From contig SVOV01000024.1 of the NCBI GenBank assembly GCA_015066205.1, positions 1-35,476 on the forward strand: 35,476 bases of DNA, written 5' to 3'. Shown piece after piece: positions 14,599 through 22,444 of the stretch. A program made the translations under genes and the position numbers. Below the pieces are notes generated by a model. It saw only the letters and a list, made by a program, of their open reading frames with translations. It searched no databases and was not told the origin of the DNA. Numbering within the stretch: the first letter of the stretch is position 1; each line of letters starts with the position of its first letter. This DNA is from Oscillospiraceae bacterium (GTDB lineage Bacteria > Bacillota > Clostridia > Oscillospirales > Acutalibacteraceae).

Positions 14599-15957
14599 AT
14601 GGCTCAAAAGAATAAAACATATTATGTTTGCAGTGTCTGCGGATATAAAACTCCGAAATGGGCAGGGAAGTGCCCCGAATGTAATGAATGGGATACTTTT
14701 GCGGAACAAAGTGATGAACCCTCTTCCGTAAAATATGATATCGGAAGCTTGAAACCTATGAAGCTATCTGAAATCGGTGAATTTACCGAACACAGATATG
14801 ATACTGGTATTTCAGAGCTTAACCGGGTTCTCGGAAACGGTCTTGTTAAAGGTTCCGTTGTTTTACTCAGCGGTGACCCGGGAATCGGAAAATCTACTTT
14901 ATTGCTTCAGACAACAGAATCTCTCGGAAAATCCAAGAGTGTCTTATATGTATCCGGTGAAGAATCCGCGCATCAGCTGAAGCTCCGTGCCGATAGGATA
15001 GGGGTTAGTTCTGAAAATCTGACAGTTTTGTGTGATACTGATGCTGTTGCAGTATGTGCTTATGTTGAAAAGTTTTTGCCTGAAGTTGTTATTATTGATT
15101 CTATTCAGACAATGGCTATAAAGGAAATTTCATCCTTGGCCGGAAGCATTACTCAGGTAAGAGAATGTGCAAATCTTTTTATGAGATACGCAAAAACACT
15201 CAATATTCCGATAATTATTGTAGGACATGTCAATAAGGACGGAAATATTGCAGGTCCAAAGGTGCTTGAACACATCGTCGATTGCGTTTTGTATTTTGAA
15301 GGTGAAAAGAATCTGTCTTACAGAATATTAAGAGCTGTTAAAAACAGATACGGTTCCACAAATGAAATCGGTGTCTTTGAAATGAAGGATAGGGGACTGT
15401 CTGAGGTGAAAAATCCTTCACAGGCGCTCATTTCAGGTAAGCCTAAAAATGTTTCAGGTTCTTGTATAGCATCAGTTATGGAGGGCTCCAGACCGATTCT
15501 TGCAGAGGTTCAGGGACTTGTCTGTCAGTCCGGATTCGGAAATCCCAGAAGAGTGTCCACAGGCTTCGATTATAACAGGATGTCTCTTCTTGTAGCTGTT
15601 TTAGAAAAGCGTGCCGGGTATTTTATGGGAAATTGTGATATTTTTGTCAATGTTGCAGGCGGTCTTAAAATTGATGAGCCGGCATCTGATTTGCCCGTTG
15701 CAATTACGCTTATTTCAAGCTTAAAGGATGAGGTTATAAGAGATGACTGTATTTCTTTCGGTGAAATCGGTCTTGCAGGAGAAATCAGAAGTGTTAGCTT
15801 TGCAGAAATCCGAATCCGTGAAGCTATAAGACTTGGATTTAAGAAATGTATTATTTCAGAACATAACCTTAATGAGCTGCCGAATGAGCTTAAAGAAAAT
15901 ATAGAAATAGTCGGTGTAAACAATATAAGATCAGCTTATATTGAAGCTGTAAAATAA
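14599..15957 (+). CDS. radA: DNA repair protein RadA
   Basis: RadA (Sms) is a hexameric RecA-like helicase that acts on branched recombination intermediates. Domain order: a C4 zinc finger (C11, C14, C25, C28 in YYVCSVCGYK and GKCPECNEW), a RecA-type ATPase with Walker A GDPGIGKST at 92-100, the RadA-specific KNRYG motif (AVKNRYGSTNEIG) near residue 255, and a C-terminal Lon-protease-like domain (GLKIDEPASDLPVAITLIS). The ATG at 14599 is preferred because AAGGA at 14586-14590 is spaced 8 bases from it; an in-frame ATG at 14590 would overlap that site. It begins one base after the cwlD stop, so translation is probably coupled. Confidence 0.95.
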   Translation: MAQKNKTYYVCSVCGYKTPKWAGKCPECNEWDTFAEQSDEPSSVKYDIGSLKPMKLSEIGEFTEHRYDTGISELNRVLGNGLVKGSVVLLSGDPGIGKSTLLLQTTESLGKSKSVLYVSGEESAHQLKLRADRIGVSSENLTVLCDTDAVAVCAYVEKFLPEVVIIDSIQTMAIKEISSLAGSITQVRECANLFMRYAKTLNIPIIIVGHVNKDGNIAGPKVLEHIVDCVLYFEGEKNLSYRILRAVKNRYGSTNEIGVFEMKDRGLSEVKNPSQALISGKPKNVSGSCIASVMEGSRPILAEVQGLVCQSGFGNPRRVSTGFDYNRMSLLVAVLEKRAGYFMGNCDIFVNVAGGLKIDEPASDLPVAITLISSLKDEVIRDDCISFGEIGLAGEIRSVSFAEIRIREAIRLGFKKCIISEHNLNELPNELKENIEIVGVNNIRSAYIEAVK

Positions 15958-15972
15958 ATGAGGTGTAATAAT

Positions 15973-16074
15973 ATGAAAAAAGAAATGATGCACACAGCAA
16001 ATTTCCGTGCAACCGCAACAGTTATGGTCGTAACAATTGCAGTTATTGCAGTAATCAGAAAATACACAAAATAA
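15973..16074 (+). CDS. 33-residue single-pass membrane peptide
   Basis: A short unrecognised gene right after radA. The predicted peptide is a polar, basic N terminus (MKKEMMHTANFRATAT) followed by one hydrophobic segment (VMVVTIAVIAVI) and a basic tail (RKYTK), so it should span or lie on the membrane. It has an excellent ribosome site, GAGGTG at 15960-15965, 7 bases ahead of ATG 15973, and it is 15 bases after the radA stop, so it probably shares that transcript. No terminator separates them. I cannot name a family. Confidence 0.6.
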   Translation: MKKEMMHTANFRATATVMVVTIAVIAVIRKYTK

Positions 16075-16128
16075 GGTATGTCAGATTAAGAAACTCATTA
16101 AAGGGAATAGCCGAAAACGAACTGATAT

Positions 16129-16158
16129 AATTATACAAAATTAATATTTTGTATAATT
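16129..16158. repeat. AT-rich palindrome upstream of the recombinase gene
   Basis: Perfect 13-base arms (16129-16141 and 16146-16158, centred on TTATACAAAAT / ATTTTGTATAA) flank a 4-base TAAT centre. No T tract follows and the stem is nearly all A-T, so it is a poor terminator. It lies about 85 bases ahead of a tyrosine recombinase gene and could be an operator or a recombinase binding site. Confidence 0.45.
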
Positions 16159-16244
16159 TAGGGTAGTTGTTTTGCGAATTCAATTTGGTTTTATCTTGAT
16201 TTCCTGGTTATATGCGGTTTCTTGTTATTGTTAAAGGAACTAAT

Positions 16245-17249
16245 ATGAATAGTAATTATTTATCTACTTTACCTTCAACAGTTGTTCAGTTTTTGCATTA
16301 TCAGTCTAATGTTAAGAATAAATCTGAACTTACACTAAATGAATATTGTCTTGATCTGAGAATGTTTTTCAGATTTCTTGTTGTATCAGTTGAAAAGAAA
16401 AAGTTTTCTGACGATGATCTTGATAATGTTGATATCACATATTTAACTGATTCTTTTTATAAGACGGTAACTCTAAATGACGCTTATCGTTTTTTGTCTT
16501 ATTGTAAAGAGATCCGCGGAAATAAGGAAAAATCACGAGCACGAAAATCTTCTGCCATCAGGACATTTTTTAAATATCTTAAATTGAACGGAATCATTGA
16601 TGATAATCCGATGATAAATCTTGACACTCCGAAATTAAAGAAAACGCTTCCGAAATATCTTACTGTTGAACAGGCTCAAAAGCTTCTTATGAGTGTTGAC
16701 GGTCCTAATAAGGAACGCGATTACTGTATTCTTGTGCTCTTCCTTAATTGCGGAATGCGTTTGTCCGAGCTTGTTTCTATTGATTACACAGCTATAAAAT
16801 ATGAGGATGACAGAGCTTCTGTAATTATTACAGGTAAAGGAAATAAAGAAAGAACCGTTTATTTCAATAAAGCCTGTATTTTGGCGATTAACCGTTATAT
16901 GAAGGTACGACCCAAAGACGGTGTCATAGATAGAAATGCATTGTTTTTATCTAACAGATTAACGAGAATCAGTCCTAAAACTGTCCAACATCTTGTTGAG
17001 GTCTATCTCAAGAAAGCAGGGCTTGACGGTCAGGGATATTCTGTACATAAATTAAGGCACACTGCAGCAACATTGATGTATCAGACCGGCAAGGTTGATG
17101 TTCTTGAGCTTAAGGAATTACTCGGTCACGAGAATCTTAATACTACGCAGATATACACACATTTACAGGATCAGAAGCTGAAGGATGCTGTTGATGCCAA
17201 TCCGTTGTCTGAATTTGACAGTAAAACAAATAAGAATCAGTCCGAATAG
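16245..17249 (+). CDS. Tyrosine recombinase, XerC/XerD-like
   Basis: A 334-residue site-specific recombinase. It has an N-terminal SAM-like core-binding domain (about 8-120, TVVQFLHYQSN...YLKLNGIIDDNP) and a C-terminal catalytic domain. All catalytic residues are visible: R172 (GMRLSELV), K198 (ITGKGNKER), H268 and R271 (HKLRHTAATLM), H295 (LGHENL) and nucleophile Y304 (TQIYTH). The start at 16245 follows AAAGGAA by 5 bases; an earlier ATG at 16212 lacks a site. The length is slightly above Xer proteins (~300), so it may be a chromosomal Xer paralogue rather than an element integrase; no other mobile-element genes are adjacent. It ends inside a shared bidirectional terminator. Confidence 0.85.
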   Translation: MNSNYLSTLPSTVVQFLHYQSNVKNKSELTLNEYCLDLRMFFRFLVVSVEKKKFSDDDLDNVDITYLTDSFYKTVTLNDAYRFLSYCKEIRGNKEKSRARKSSAIRTFFKYLKLNGIIDDNPMINLDTPKLKKTLPKYLTVEQAQKLLMSVDGPNKERDYCILVLFLNCGMRLSELVSIDYTAIKYEDDRASVIITGKGNKERTVYFNKACILAINRYMKVRPKDGVIDRNALFLSNRLTRISPKTVQHLVEVYLKKAGLDGQGYSVHKLRHTAATLMYQTGKVDVLELKELLGHENLNTTQIYTHLQDQKLKDAVDANPLSEFDSKTNKNQSE

Positions 17250-17264
17250 GGGCTGATTCTTATT
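17229..17264. terminator. Bidirectional terminator covering two convergent stop codons
   Basis: AATAAGAATCAG at 17229-17240 pairs with CTGATTCTTATT at 17253-17264, and inner T-CC/GG-G pairs extend the stem to about 15 bp. The recombinase stop is inside it and the stop codon of the convergent spoIIM-like gene abuts it. Confidence 0.8.
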
Positions 17265-17881
17265 TATTTTATGATAGTTTTCACCATAGAGAGCATTGTA
17301 GCATCAGTTATGGCACATATTAAGCCAAATATTAAAATTATAAGAAAGTATAAAATGTAATCCTTGAATTCTCTTGAAACTGTACTATCCGTAAATGCTG
17401 ATGACCTTGTTTTACAAAGCATTTTTCTTGAAATTTCAGTAAGAATAAAAATTGTGTTAACAAACAGGATTGCTGACGGAAGCTTGAATAACAAGAAAAT
17501 TAAATAACCGTCAGGTATTAAACATTCTTTGTAGCTTACAGCTGTTGAGGAATAAAGAACACCTGCAATAATCGGCACAGCGGTTATAAATGGTGAACCG
17601 ATAAAGCTTAAGCCTGAAATAAAGAGTATCAGATAAAAAACCAAATAAACCGAAAAGTTTTTAATGAACACATTTAAAAATTCATCGTTCAGACTATAAT
17701 AACTAAATAAAGCTGACCGTATAAAGGGAAAACCATTAGAAATTGCAGCTCCTATCACAAGGCCGCTTATATATAACAGAAAGAACTGAATAATGCTGTA
17801 ATTGTTTTTTGCTAATGCAGGAATATCTCTGATACTTATCCTTTTTCGCACTTCCCTGCTAAGCATTAATACTGATTCCAT
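17264..17881 (-). CDS. Stage II sporulation protein M-like membrane protein
   Basis: A 205-residue protein with about five membrane segments. The middle part, LILFISGLSFIGSPFITAVPIIAGVLYSS, matches the conserved G-S-P-F stretch I recall from SpoIIM and related DUF95 proteins, which work with SpoIID and SpoIIP in septal peptidoglycan thinning during engulfment. The N terminus is basic and cytoplasmic-looking (SREVRKRISIRDIPALAKNN). The ATG at 17881 has a GGGAAG-type site; the in-frame ATG at 17866 is an alternative. It lies 15 bases after a TIGR04086-type membrane gene on the same strand. Assignment to SpoIIM is by motif and gene context, without a search. Confidence 0.65.
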   Translation of the reverse strand: MESVLMLSREVRKRISIRDIPALAKNNYSIIQFFLLYISGLVIGAAISNGFPFIRSALFSYYSLNDEFLNVFIKNFSVYLVFYLILFISGLSFIGSPFITAVPIIAGVLYSSTAVSYKECLIPDGYLIFLLFKLPSAILFVNTIFILTEISRKMLCKTRSSAFTDSTVSREFKDYILYFLIILIFGLICAITDATMLSMVKTIIK

Positions 17882-17896
17882 ATTGCCACTTCCCTG

Positions 17897-18286
17897 TTAT
17901 TTTCTTATATTTGATGATAATAAAGCTCCGAAAAAACCTGAAATTACAGACAATGGAATGAGTAGGATTATTATTGCATCAGGTGAAAAATCGGCGAATA
18001 CGGTAAGAAGTCCCACAGAAATTGAGGATAATATAAGAGCTGAAACTGTTCCGAATATTACACTTTTTGATTTTGCAGTTCTTCCTGATACAATTCCTGA
18101 AATAAATCCGGAAATAACTGAAATTATAAACCAAAAATACATTAGTTTCTCAGTTGGGATATCATTTTTTGTCAGAAGAACAGCGAATATGATTACAAGC
18201 ATAAACAGAGCTGCCAGACCGGATAATACAGAAAATGTCAATGTATAAATCGGAGACTTTTTTATTGCCAGTTTTTTCTTTTTCAT
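17897..18286 (-). CDS. TIGR04086 (YrzE-like) membrane protein
   Basis: A 129-residue membrane protein with four hydrophobic segments, a Lys-rich start (MKKKKLAIKKSP), and the repeat-like ISVISGFISGIVSGR and PLSVISGFFGALLSS. This is the pattern of the Firmicutes family TIGR04086, whose genes often sit next to yajC-tgt-queA, as here. Function is unknown. AAGGAG lies 5 bases before the ATG. It is followed by the spoIIM-like gene and preceded by the yajC terminator, so it starts a separate two-gene unit. Confidence 0.7.
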   Translation of the reverse strand: MKKKKLAIKKSPIYTLTFSVLSGLAALFMLVIIFAVLLTKNDIPTEKLMYFWFIISVISGFISGIVSGRTAKSKSVIFGTVSALILSSISVGLLTVFADFSPDAIIILLIPLSVISGFFGALLSSNIRK

Positions 18287-18343
18287 AATGACTCCTTGTT
18301 GTGTTTTTTTTAAATTCTATTCACAGGGACTTGGCATTATTAC

Positions 18344-18374
18344 AAAAAAAGAACCTGCGATCACTCACAGGTTC
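18344..18374 (-). terminator. Terminator of yajC
   Basis: On the minus strand, GAACCTG / CAGGTTC (7 bp, 10-base loop) is followed by seven T at 18344-18350. It ends the queA-tgt-yajC region. Seven T-pairing bases also flank the stem on the other side. Confidence 0.85.
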
Positions 18375-18384
18375 AAAAAAATTA

Positions 18385-18831
18385 TTATTCTTCTTCTTCG
18401 TTTTTCTTGCTTCTTCTTTTAGAGGCTTTCTTTTCCTCTTTTTCAGCAGCTTTGGCAGCTTCAAAAGCAGCCTTTTCACTTTCAGCTCTTTCGTTAGCAG
18501 TATTGTTTGTCTGAATTGCCCAACGCATTATTTTAAGCTTGTTTCTTTCAGCACCTGTTTCAAGAACAATAGAATCTTCCTTAACTGTAACTACTCTGCC
18601 ATTGATTCCTCCGATAGTCGTAATCTCATCGCCGATCTGAACGGAGTCGCGAAGCTTCTGTTCCTCCTGCTGTTTTTTCTTCTGAGGTCTGATCATAATG
18701 AAATACATAAGTACGAGCATTGCAACCATCATTATAATCATTGTGAAAGAACCGCTCGACTGCTGAGTTCCCCCTTCGGCACCTGCAGTTCCTGTGCCCA
18801 TACATAAGAAATTAAGAGTGTTTAATAACAT
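18385..18831 (-). CDS. yajC: Sec translocase accessory subunit YajC
   Basis: YajC is a single-pass membrane protein associated with SecDF and SecYEG. The 148-residue product has one membrane segment (about 29-47, FTMIIMMVAMLVLMYFIMIRP) followed by the family signature RPQKKKQQEEQKLRDSVQIGDEITTIGGINGRVV. The C-terminal 40 residues are a charged Ala/Glu/Lys helix (AAFEAAKAAEKEEKKASKRRSKKNEEEE), longer than in the ~85-110-residue Bacillus or E. coli proteins. GGAGG precedes the ATG by 8 bases. It has its own promoter (TTGCAA-17-TATAAT) downstream of tgt, so it can be made apart from the tRNA-modification genes. Confidence 0.93.
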   Translation of the reverse strand: MLLNTLNFLCMGTGTAGAEGGTQQSSGSFTMIIMMVAMLVLMYFIMIRPQKKKQQEEQKLRDSVQIGDEITTIGGINGRVVTVKEDSIVLETGAERNKLKIMRWAIQTNNTANERAESEKAAFEAAKAAEKEEKKASKRRSKKNEEEE

Positions 18832-18860
18832 AATTTTTCCTCCAAATACATAATATGTGT

Positions 18861-18889
18861 ATTATATAATAAAAATATATCAATTGCAA
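18861..18889 (-). promoter_or_regulatory. Sigma-A promoter for yajC
   Basis: On the minus strand: -35 TTGCAA at 18884-18889, a 17-base spacer, and consensus -10 TATAAT at 18861-18866, in the gap between tgt and yajC. Confidence 0.65.
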
Positions 18890-18906
18890 GGCTTATTTTC
18901 TGAATA

Positions 18907-20046
18907 TCAGTCAATTGGAGCTCTTTTGTCAAGAATCGGTACATATTTTTTATAGAATTCTTCAAATGTTCCGTTATCAAGATTCTCTCTGATCTTTTCC
19001 ATAAGACTATTATAGAAATACAGATTATGAATAACAGCAAGACGAAGTCCGAGAACCTCTTTTGCTTTTAGCAGATGTCTTATATATGCTCTCGAATGGC
19101 GGGTGCAAACAGGACAGCTGCAGGAAGCATCGAGAGGTCTTGTATCTTTTTCAAAGCAAGCATTATTTATGTTTATTATTCCGTTCCAGGTAAATAAATG
19201 ACCGTGTCTTGCATTTCTTGACGGCATAACGCAGTCGAAGAGATCTATTCCTCTGTGTACTCCTTCAAGAATATTGACAGGAGTGCCGACCCCCATAAGA
19301 TATCTGATCTTATCGGCGGGCATGTGGGGTTCAACAGCATCAATGATCTCGTACATAGTTTCAGCAGGCTCACCGACAGCAAGTCCGCCAATAGCATAGC
19401 CGTCAAGATCAAGCTTTGCAATTTCTTTCATATGATCAACTCGAAGATCGGGGAATGTACATCCCTGATTTATTCCGAACAAGAGCTGGTGCGGATTTAC
19501 GGTATCAGGAAGAGAATTTAATCTGTCGTGCTCTTCCTTGCATCGTATAAGCCATCTTGTTGTGCGTTCACAGGACTTTTTTGAATATTCATAGGTTGAA
19601 GGGTTTTCGACACATTCATCGAAAGCCATAGCAATGGTAGAGCCGAGATTTGACTGAATTCTCATACTTTCTTCGGGTCCCATAAATATTTTTCTTCCGT
19701 CAATGTGAGAATTGAAATATACCCCTTCTTCTTTGATTGAACGAAGCTTTGCAAGAGAAAACACCTGAAATCCGCCGGAATCCGTTAGTATCGGTCTATC
19801 CCATCCTGTAAACTTATGAAGACCGCCCATCTCTTTAATTGCCTTATCGCCTGTTCTGACATGAAGATGATAGGTGTTGCAAAGCATTACCTGACAATTT
19901 ATATCCTTGAGATCAAAAGCTGAAAGTCCGCCCTTTATAGCGGCAGTAGTTGCGACATTCATAAATCCGGGAGTCTGAACAGTTCCGTGAACTGTTGTAA
20001 ACTCGCCCCTTCTTGCACTACCCTCTTTTTTGATTAGTCTGTACAT
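18907..20046 (-). CDS. tgt: Queuine/preQ1 tRNA-ribosyltransferase
   Basis: Swaps guanine 34 of GUN-anticodon tRNAs (Asp, Asn, His, Tyr) for preQ1, the first tRNA-borne step of queuosine synthesis. Catalytic residues are visible: D89 in LTDSGGFQ as general base/acid, and nucleophile D271 in LFDCVMPSRNARHG. The zinc site is C309, C311, C314 and H340 (SCSCPVC...VIHN). The 379-residue length is normal. AAGGAG lies 8 bases upstream. It follows queA by 11 bases, so the two are co-transcribed; queC/D/E/F genes are not in the window, so preQ1 may be made elsewhere or imported. Confidence 0.97.
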   Translation of the reverse strand: MYRLIKKEGSARRGEFTTVHGTVQTPGFMNVATTAAIKGGLSAFDLKDINCQVMLCNTYHLHVRTGDKAIKEMGGLHKFTGWDRPILTDSGGFQVFSLAKLRSIKEEGVYFNSHIDGRKIFMGPEESMRIQSNLGSTIAMAFDECVENPSTYEYSKKSCERTTRWLIRCKEEHDRLNSLPDTVNPHQLLFGINQGCTFPDLRVDHMKEIAKLDLDGYAIGGLAVGEPAETMYEIIDAVEPHMPADKIRYLMGVGTPVNILEGVHRGIDLFDCVMPSRNARHGHLFTWNGIININNACFEKDTRPLDASCSCPVCTRHSRAYIRHLLKAKEVLGLRLAVIHNLYFYNSLMEKIRENLDNGTFEEFYKKYVPILDKRAPID

Positions 20047-20057
20047 TTAATAACTCC

Positions 20058-21092
20058 TTAAATCTCATCGGTGATAATTGTTGAATCGCCGAATGAGAAA
20101 AAATGATATTTGTTTTCGATGGCAACCTTATATGCATTAAGTGTATTTTCTCTGCCGCAAAAAGCGGAAACAAGCATTATCAGAGTACTTTCAGGCAGAT
20201 GGAAGTTTGTTATAAGAGTATCAATACACTTAAATTTGTATCCGGGATAAATAAATATATTTGTCGAATTACTGCAAGGCTTGATAAAGCCGTTTTCATC
20301 AGAGGCTGATTCAAGCGTCCTGCAGCAGGTTGTTCCCGTACATATGATTTTACCGCCGTTTTTCTTCGTTGTGTTTATAACCTCAGCAGCTTCGGGTGAA
20401 ATGAAATAGTTTTCATAATGCATATCGTGATCTTCTATGTCTTCTGCTTTGACAGGGCGGAATGTTCCGATTCCGACATGAAGAGTAATGTATGCAATTT
20501 TAACACCCTTCTCTATGATTTTTTCTAAAAGCTCGGGTGTATAATGAAGACCTGCAGTCGGTGCTGCCGCCGAACCGTCATTTTTCGCATAGACCGTCTG
20601 ATATCGTTCTTTATCCTCAAGCTTTTTAGTTATATAATGCGGAAGAGGCATTTCTCCGATTTCTTCAAGTCTTTCAAGAAAAACGCCGTCATATGTGAAT
20701 TTAACAAGTCTGTTACCGTTTTCGAGTACATCAGTCACGGTTCCGTGAAGAATATTATTACCGAAGATAAATTCAGTACCGGTTTTTGCCCGCTTACCGG
20801 GTCCTGCAATGCATTCCCATATATCATCGCCTTTATTATTTAACAGAAGAAATTCTACATTTGCACCCGTGTCCTTTTTAATTCCGTAAAGTCTTGCGGG
20901 TAATACCTTAGAGTTATTGAGAACAAGACAATCGCCTTCATGTAAATAATCAAGAATATCATAAAAATGACGGTGTTCTAAATTCCCCGAATTCTTTCCG
21001 ATAACAAGAAGTCTTGAATGGTCTCGCTTTTCTGCGGGACTTTGTGCTATTAATTCTTCGGGAAGATCAAAATAAAAATCACTTTTTTTCAT
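20058..21092 (-). CDS. queA: S-adenosylmethionine:tRNA ribosyltransferase-isomerase
   Basis: Transfers and isomerises the ribosyl group of S-adenosylmethionine onto preQ1 in tRNA to give epoxyqueuosine, the step right after Tgt. The 344-residue product has all family signatures: [22 protein letters not shown] at the N terminus, [31 protein letters not shown] in the centre and [16 protein letters not shown] near the C terminus. AGGATGAT lies 4 bases before the ATG. It heads the queA-tgt pair on the minus strand and is divergent from asd across 242 bases. Confidence 0.97.
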   Translation of the reverse strand: MKKSDFYFDLPEELIAQSPAEKRDHSRLLVIGKNSGNLEHRHFYDILDYLHEGDCLVLNNSKVLPARLYGIKKDTGANVEFLLLNNKGDDIWECIAGPGKRAKTGTEFIFGNNILHGTVTDVLENGNRLVKFTYDGVFLERLEEIGEMPLPHYITKKLEDKERYQTVYAKNDGSAAAPTAGLHYTPELLEKIIEKGVKIAYITLHVGIGTFRPVKAEDIEDHDMHYENYFISPEAAEVINTTKKNGGKIICTGTTCCRTLESASDENGFIKPCSNSTNIFIYPGYKFKCIDTLITNFHLPESTLIMLVSAFCGRENTLNAYKVAIENKYHFFSFGDSTIITDEI

Positions 21093-21148
21093 AGTATCAT
21101 CCTATATGTAAGATTTTTCAAAAAACAAGACCTAAAATGTGAGATATA

Positions 21149-21162
21149 CCTAATTTATTAGG
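21149..21162. promoter_or_regulatory. Palindrome in the queA-asd gap
   Basis: CCTAAT-TT-ATTAGG is a perfect 14-base palindrome about 57 bases ahead of the queA ATG. It could be an operator for queA. The rest of the 21093-21334 gap is AT-rich and holds the asd promoter. I see no known riboswitch; in particular it is not a preQ1 or lysine riboswitch that I can recognise. Confidence 0.35.
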
Positions 21163-21213
21163 ATTATTTATAATAAATATAATCATTATTTATAGAAATT
21201 GCATAAAAGATAA

Positions 21214-21242
21214 TTGACACAAAGTAAATTAGGTGATAGAAT
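21214..21242 (+). promoter_or_regulatory. Strong sigma-A promoter for asd-dapA
   Basis: Perfect -35 TTGACA at 21214-21219, a 17-base spacer, and -10 TAGAAT at 21237-21242 with TGA ahead of it (extended -10). It leaves a leader of about 85 bases. The sequences GTGATA (21233-21238) and TATCAC (21262-21267) are inverted copies spanning the start of transcription. Confidence 0.75.
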
Positions 21243-21334
21243 TAAAAAATATAAATTATGTTATCACAAATACCAAAAAGAAGCAATACCCAAACAAGCC
21301 TTTTTGAATATAATATTTGTGACGGAGGTAAATT

Positions 21335-22429
21335 ATGGATAAGAATTATAAAGTAGGTATTATAGGTGCAACCGGTATGGTAGGCCAGAGATTTATTTCT
21401 CTTCTTCACGATCATCCCTGGTTTAATATCACAGTTCTTGCTGCAAGTCCCCGTTCAGCGGGAAAGACCTATGAAGAAGCTCTCGGCGGAAGATGGGTTA
21501 TGAAGACCGAGCTTCCCGAAAAAGTAAAATCAATGGTCGTTATGGATGCACAGGCAGACATTGAAAAGATTGCTTCTCTTGTTGATTTTGTATTCTGTGC
21601 AGTTGATATGAAGAAGGATGAAATCAAGGCTCTTGAAGAAGCTTATGCTAAAGCTGAATGTCCTGTTGTTTCTAATAACAGTGCACACAGATTTACTCCT
21701 GATGTTCCTATGCTTGTTCCCGAAATTAACGGAAACCATTGCGAAGTAATTGCTTCGCAGAAAGCAAGACTCGGAACGAAGAGAGGCTTTATTGCCGTTA
21801 AGTCTAACTGCTCTCTTCAGAGCTATGTTCCCGCTCTCTACCCTCTTGATGAAAAGTTCGGTGTTGAGGATGTTCTTGTTTGTACTTATCAGGCAATTTC
21901 AGGCGCAGGAAAAACATTCGAGCGCTGGCCTGAAATGGTAGATAATGTAATTCCCTATATCGGCGGTGAAGAAGAAAAGAGTGAAAAAGAACCTCTTAAG
22001 ATCTGGGGTAAGGTTGAAAACGGTGAAATTGTTCCTGCGGCAAAGCCTCATTTTACAGCTCAGTGCCTTCGTGTGCCTGTTTCTGACGGTCATATGGCGG
22101 CAGTATTTGTAAGATTCAAGAATAAGCCCTCCAAGGAAGAAATTATAGAAGTTTGGAATAACTTCTCAGGCCGTCCTCAGGAGCTTGAGCTTCCTCACGC
22201 TCCCAAGCAGTTCTTAAACTATTTCACAGAAGACAATATGCCTCAGACAAAGCTTCACAGAGATCTTGAGGGCGGTATGGCAGTGTCCATCGGCAGACTC
22301 AGAGAAGATTCTCAGTATGATTATAAGTTTGTATGTCTTTCACATAATACACTCAGAGGTGCTGCGGGCGGTGCTGTTCTTGCTGCCGAGCTTCTTTGTG
22401 CGGAAGGTTATATTGAACCCAAAAACTGA
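21335..22429 (+). CDS. asd: Aspartate-semialdehyde dehydrogenase (archaeal/fungal-type)
   Basis: Reduces aspartyl phosphate to aspartate semialdehyde with NADPH, the branch point to lysine/diaminopimelate and to threonine/methionine. The 364-residue protein starts with the Rossmann motif VGIIGATGMVGQRF. Its active-site Cys is C159 in VKSNCSLQ, with the catalytic His in SDGHMAA (H253). The overall layout, including SNCSLQ and LPHAPKQ, fits the archaeal/fungal branch rather than the E. coli Asd branch. A GGAGG site is 7 bases before the ATG. It is followed after 15 bases by dapA, so the pair makes and uses the semialdehyde in consecutive steps. Confidence 0.95.
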   Translation: MDKNYKVGIIGATGMVGQRFISLLHDHPWFNITVLAASPRSAGKTYEEALGGRWVMKTELPEKVKSMVVMDAQADIEKIASLVDFVFCAVDMKKDEIKALEEAYAKAECPVVSNNSAHRFTPDVPMLVPEINGNHCEVIASQKARLGTKRGFIAVKSNCSLQSYVPALYPLDEKFGVEDVLVCTYQAISGAGKTFERWPEMVDNVIPYIGGEEEKSEKEPLKIWGKVENGEIVPAAKPHFTAQCLRVPVSDGHMAAVFVRFKNKPSKEEIIEVWNNFSGRPQELELPHAPKQFLNYFTEDNMPQTKLHRDLEGGMAVSIGRLREDSQYDYKFVCLSHNTLRGAAGGAVLAAELLCAEGYIEPKN

Positions 22430-22444
22430 ATACGGTGATATCAT

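Noticed and set aside
16129-16158. dif site for XerC/XerD
   Set aside because: dif sites have ATAA/TTAT next to the central spacer; here the TTAT and ATAA ends are on the outside, and the arms are fully symmetrical.
21093-21148. preQ1 riboswitch ahead of queA
   Set aside because: No preQ1-type short hairpin followed by an A-rich tail and pseudoknot was recognisable ahead of queA, and queA-tgt are not the usual targets.
21243-21334. Lysine riboswitch in the asd leader
   Set aside because: The leader is about 85 bases, AT-rich, and shows no conserved L-box core; a lysine riboswitch is about 170 bases or more.
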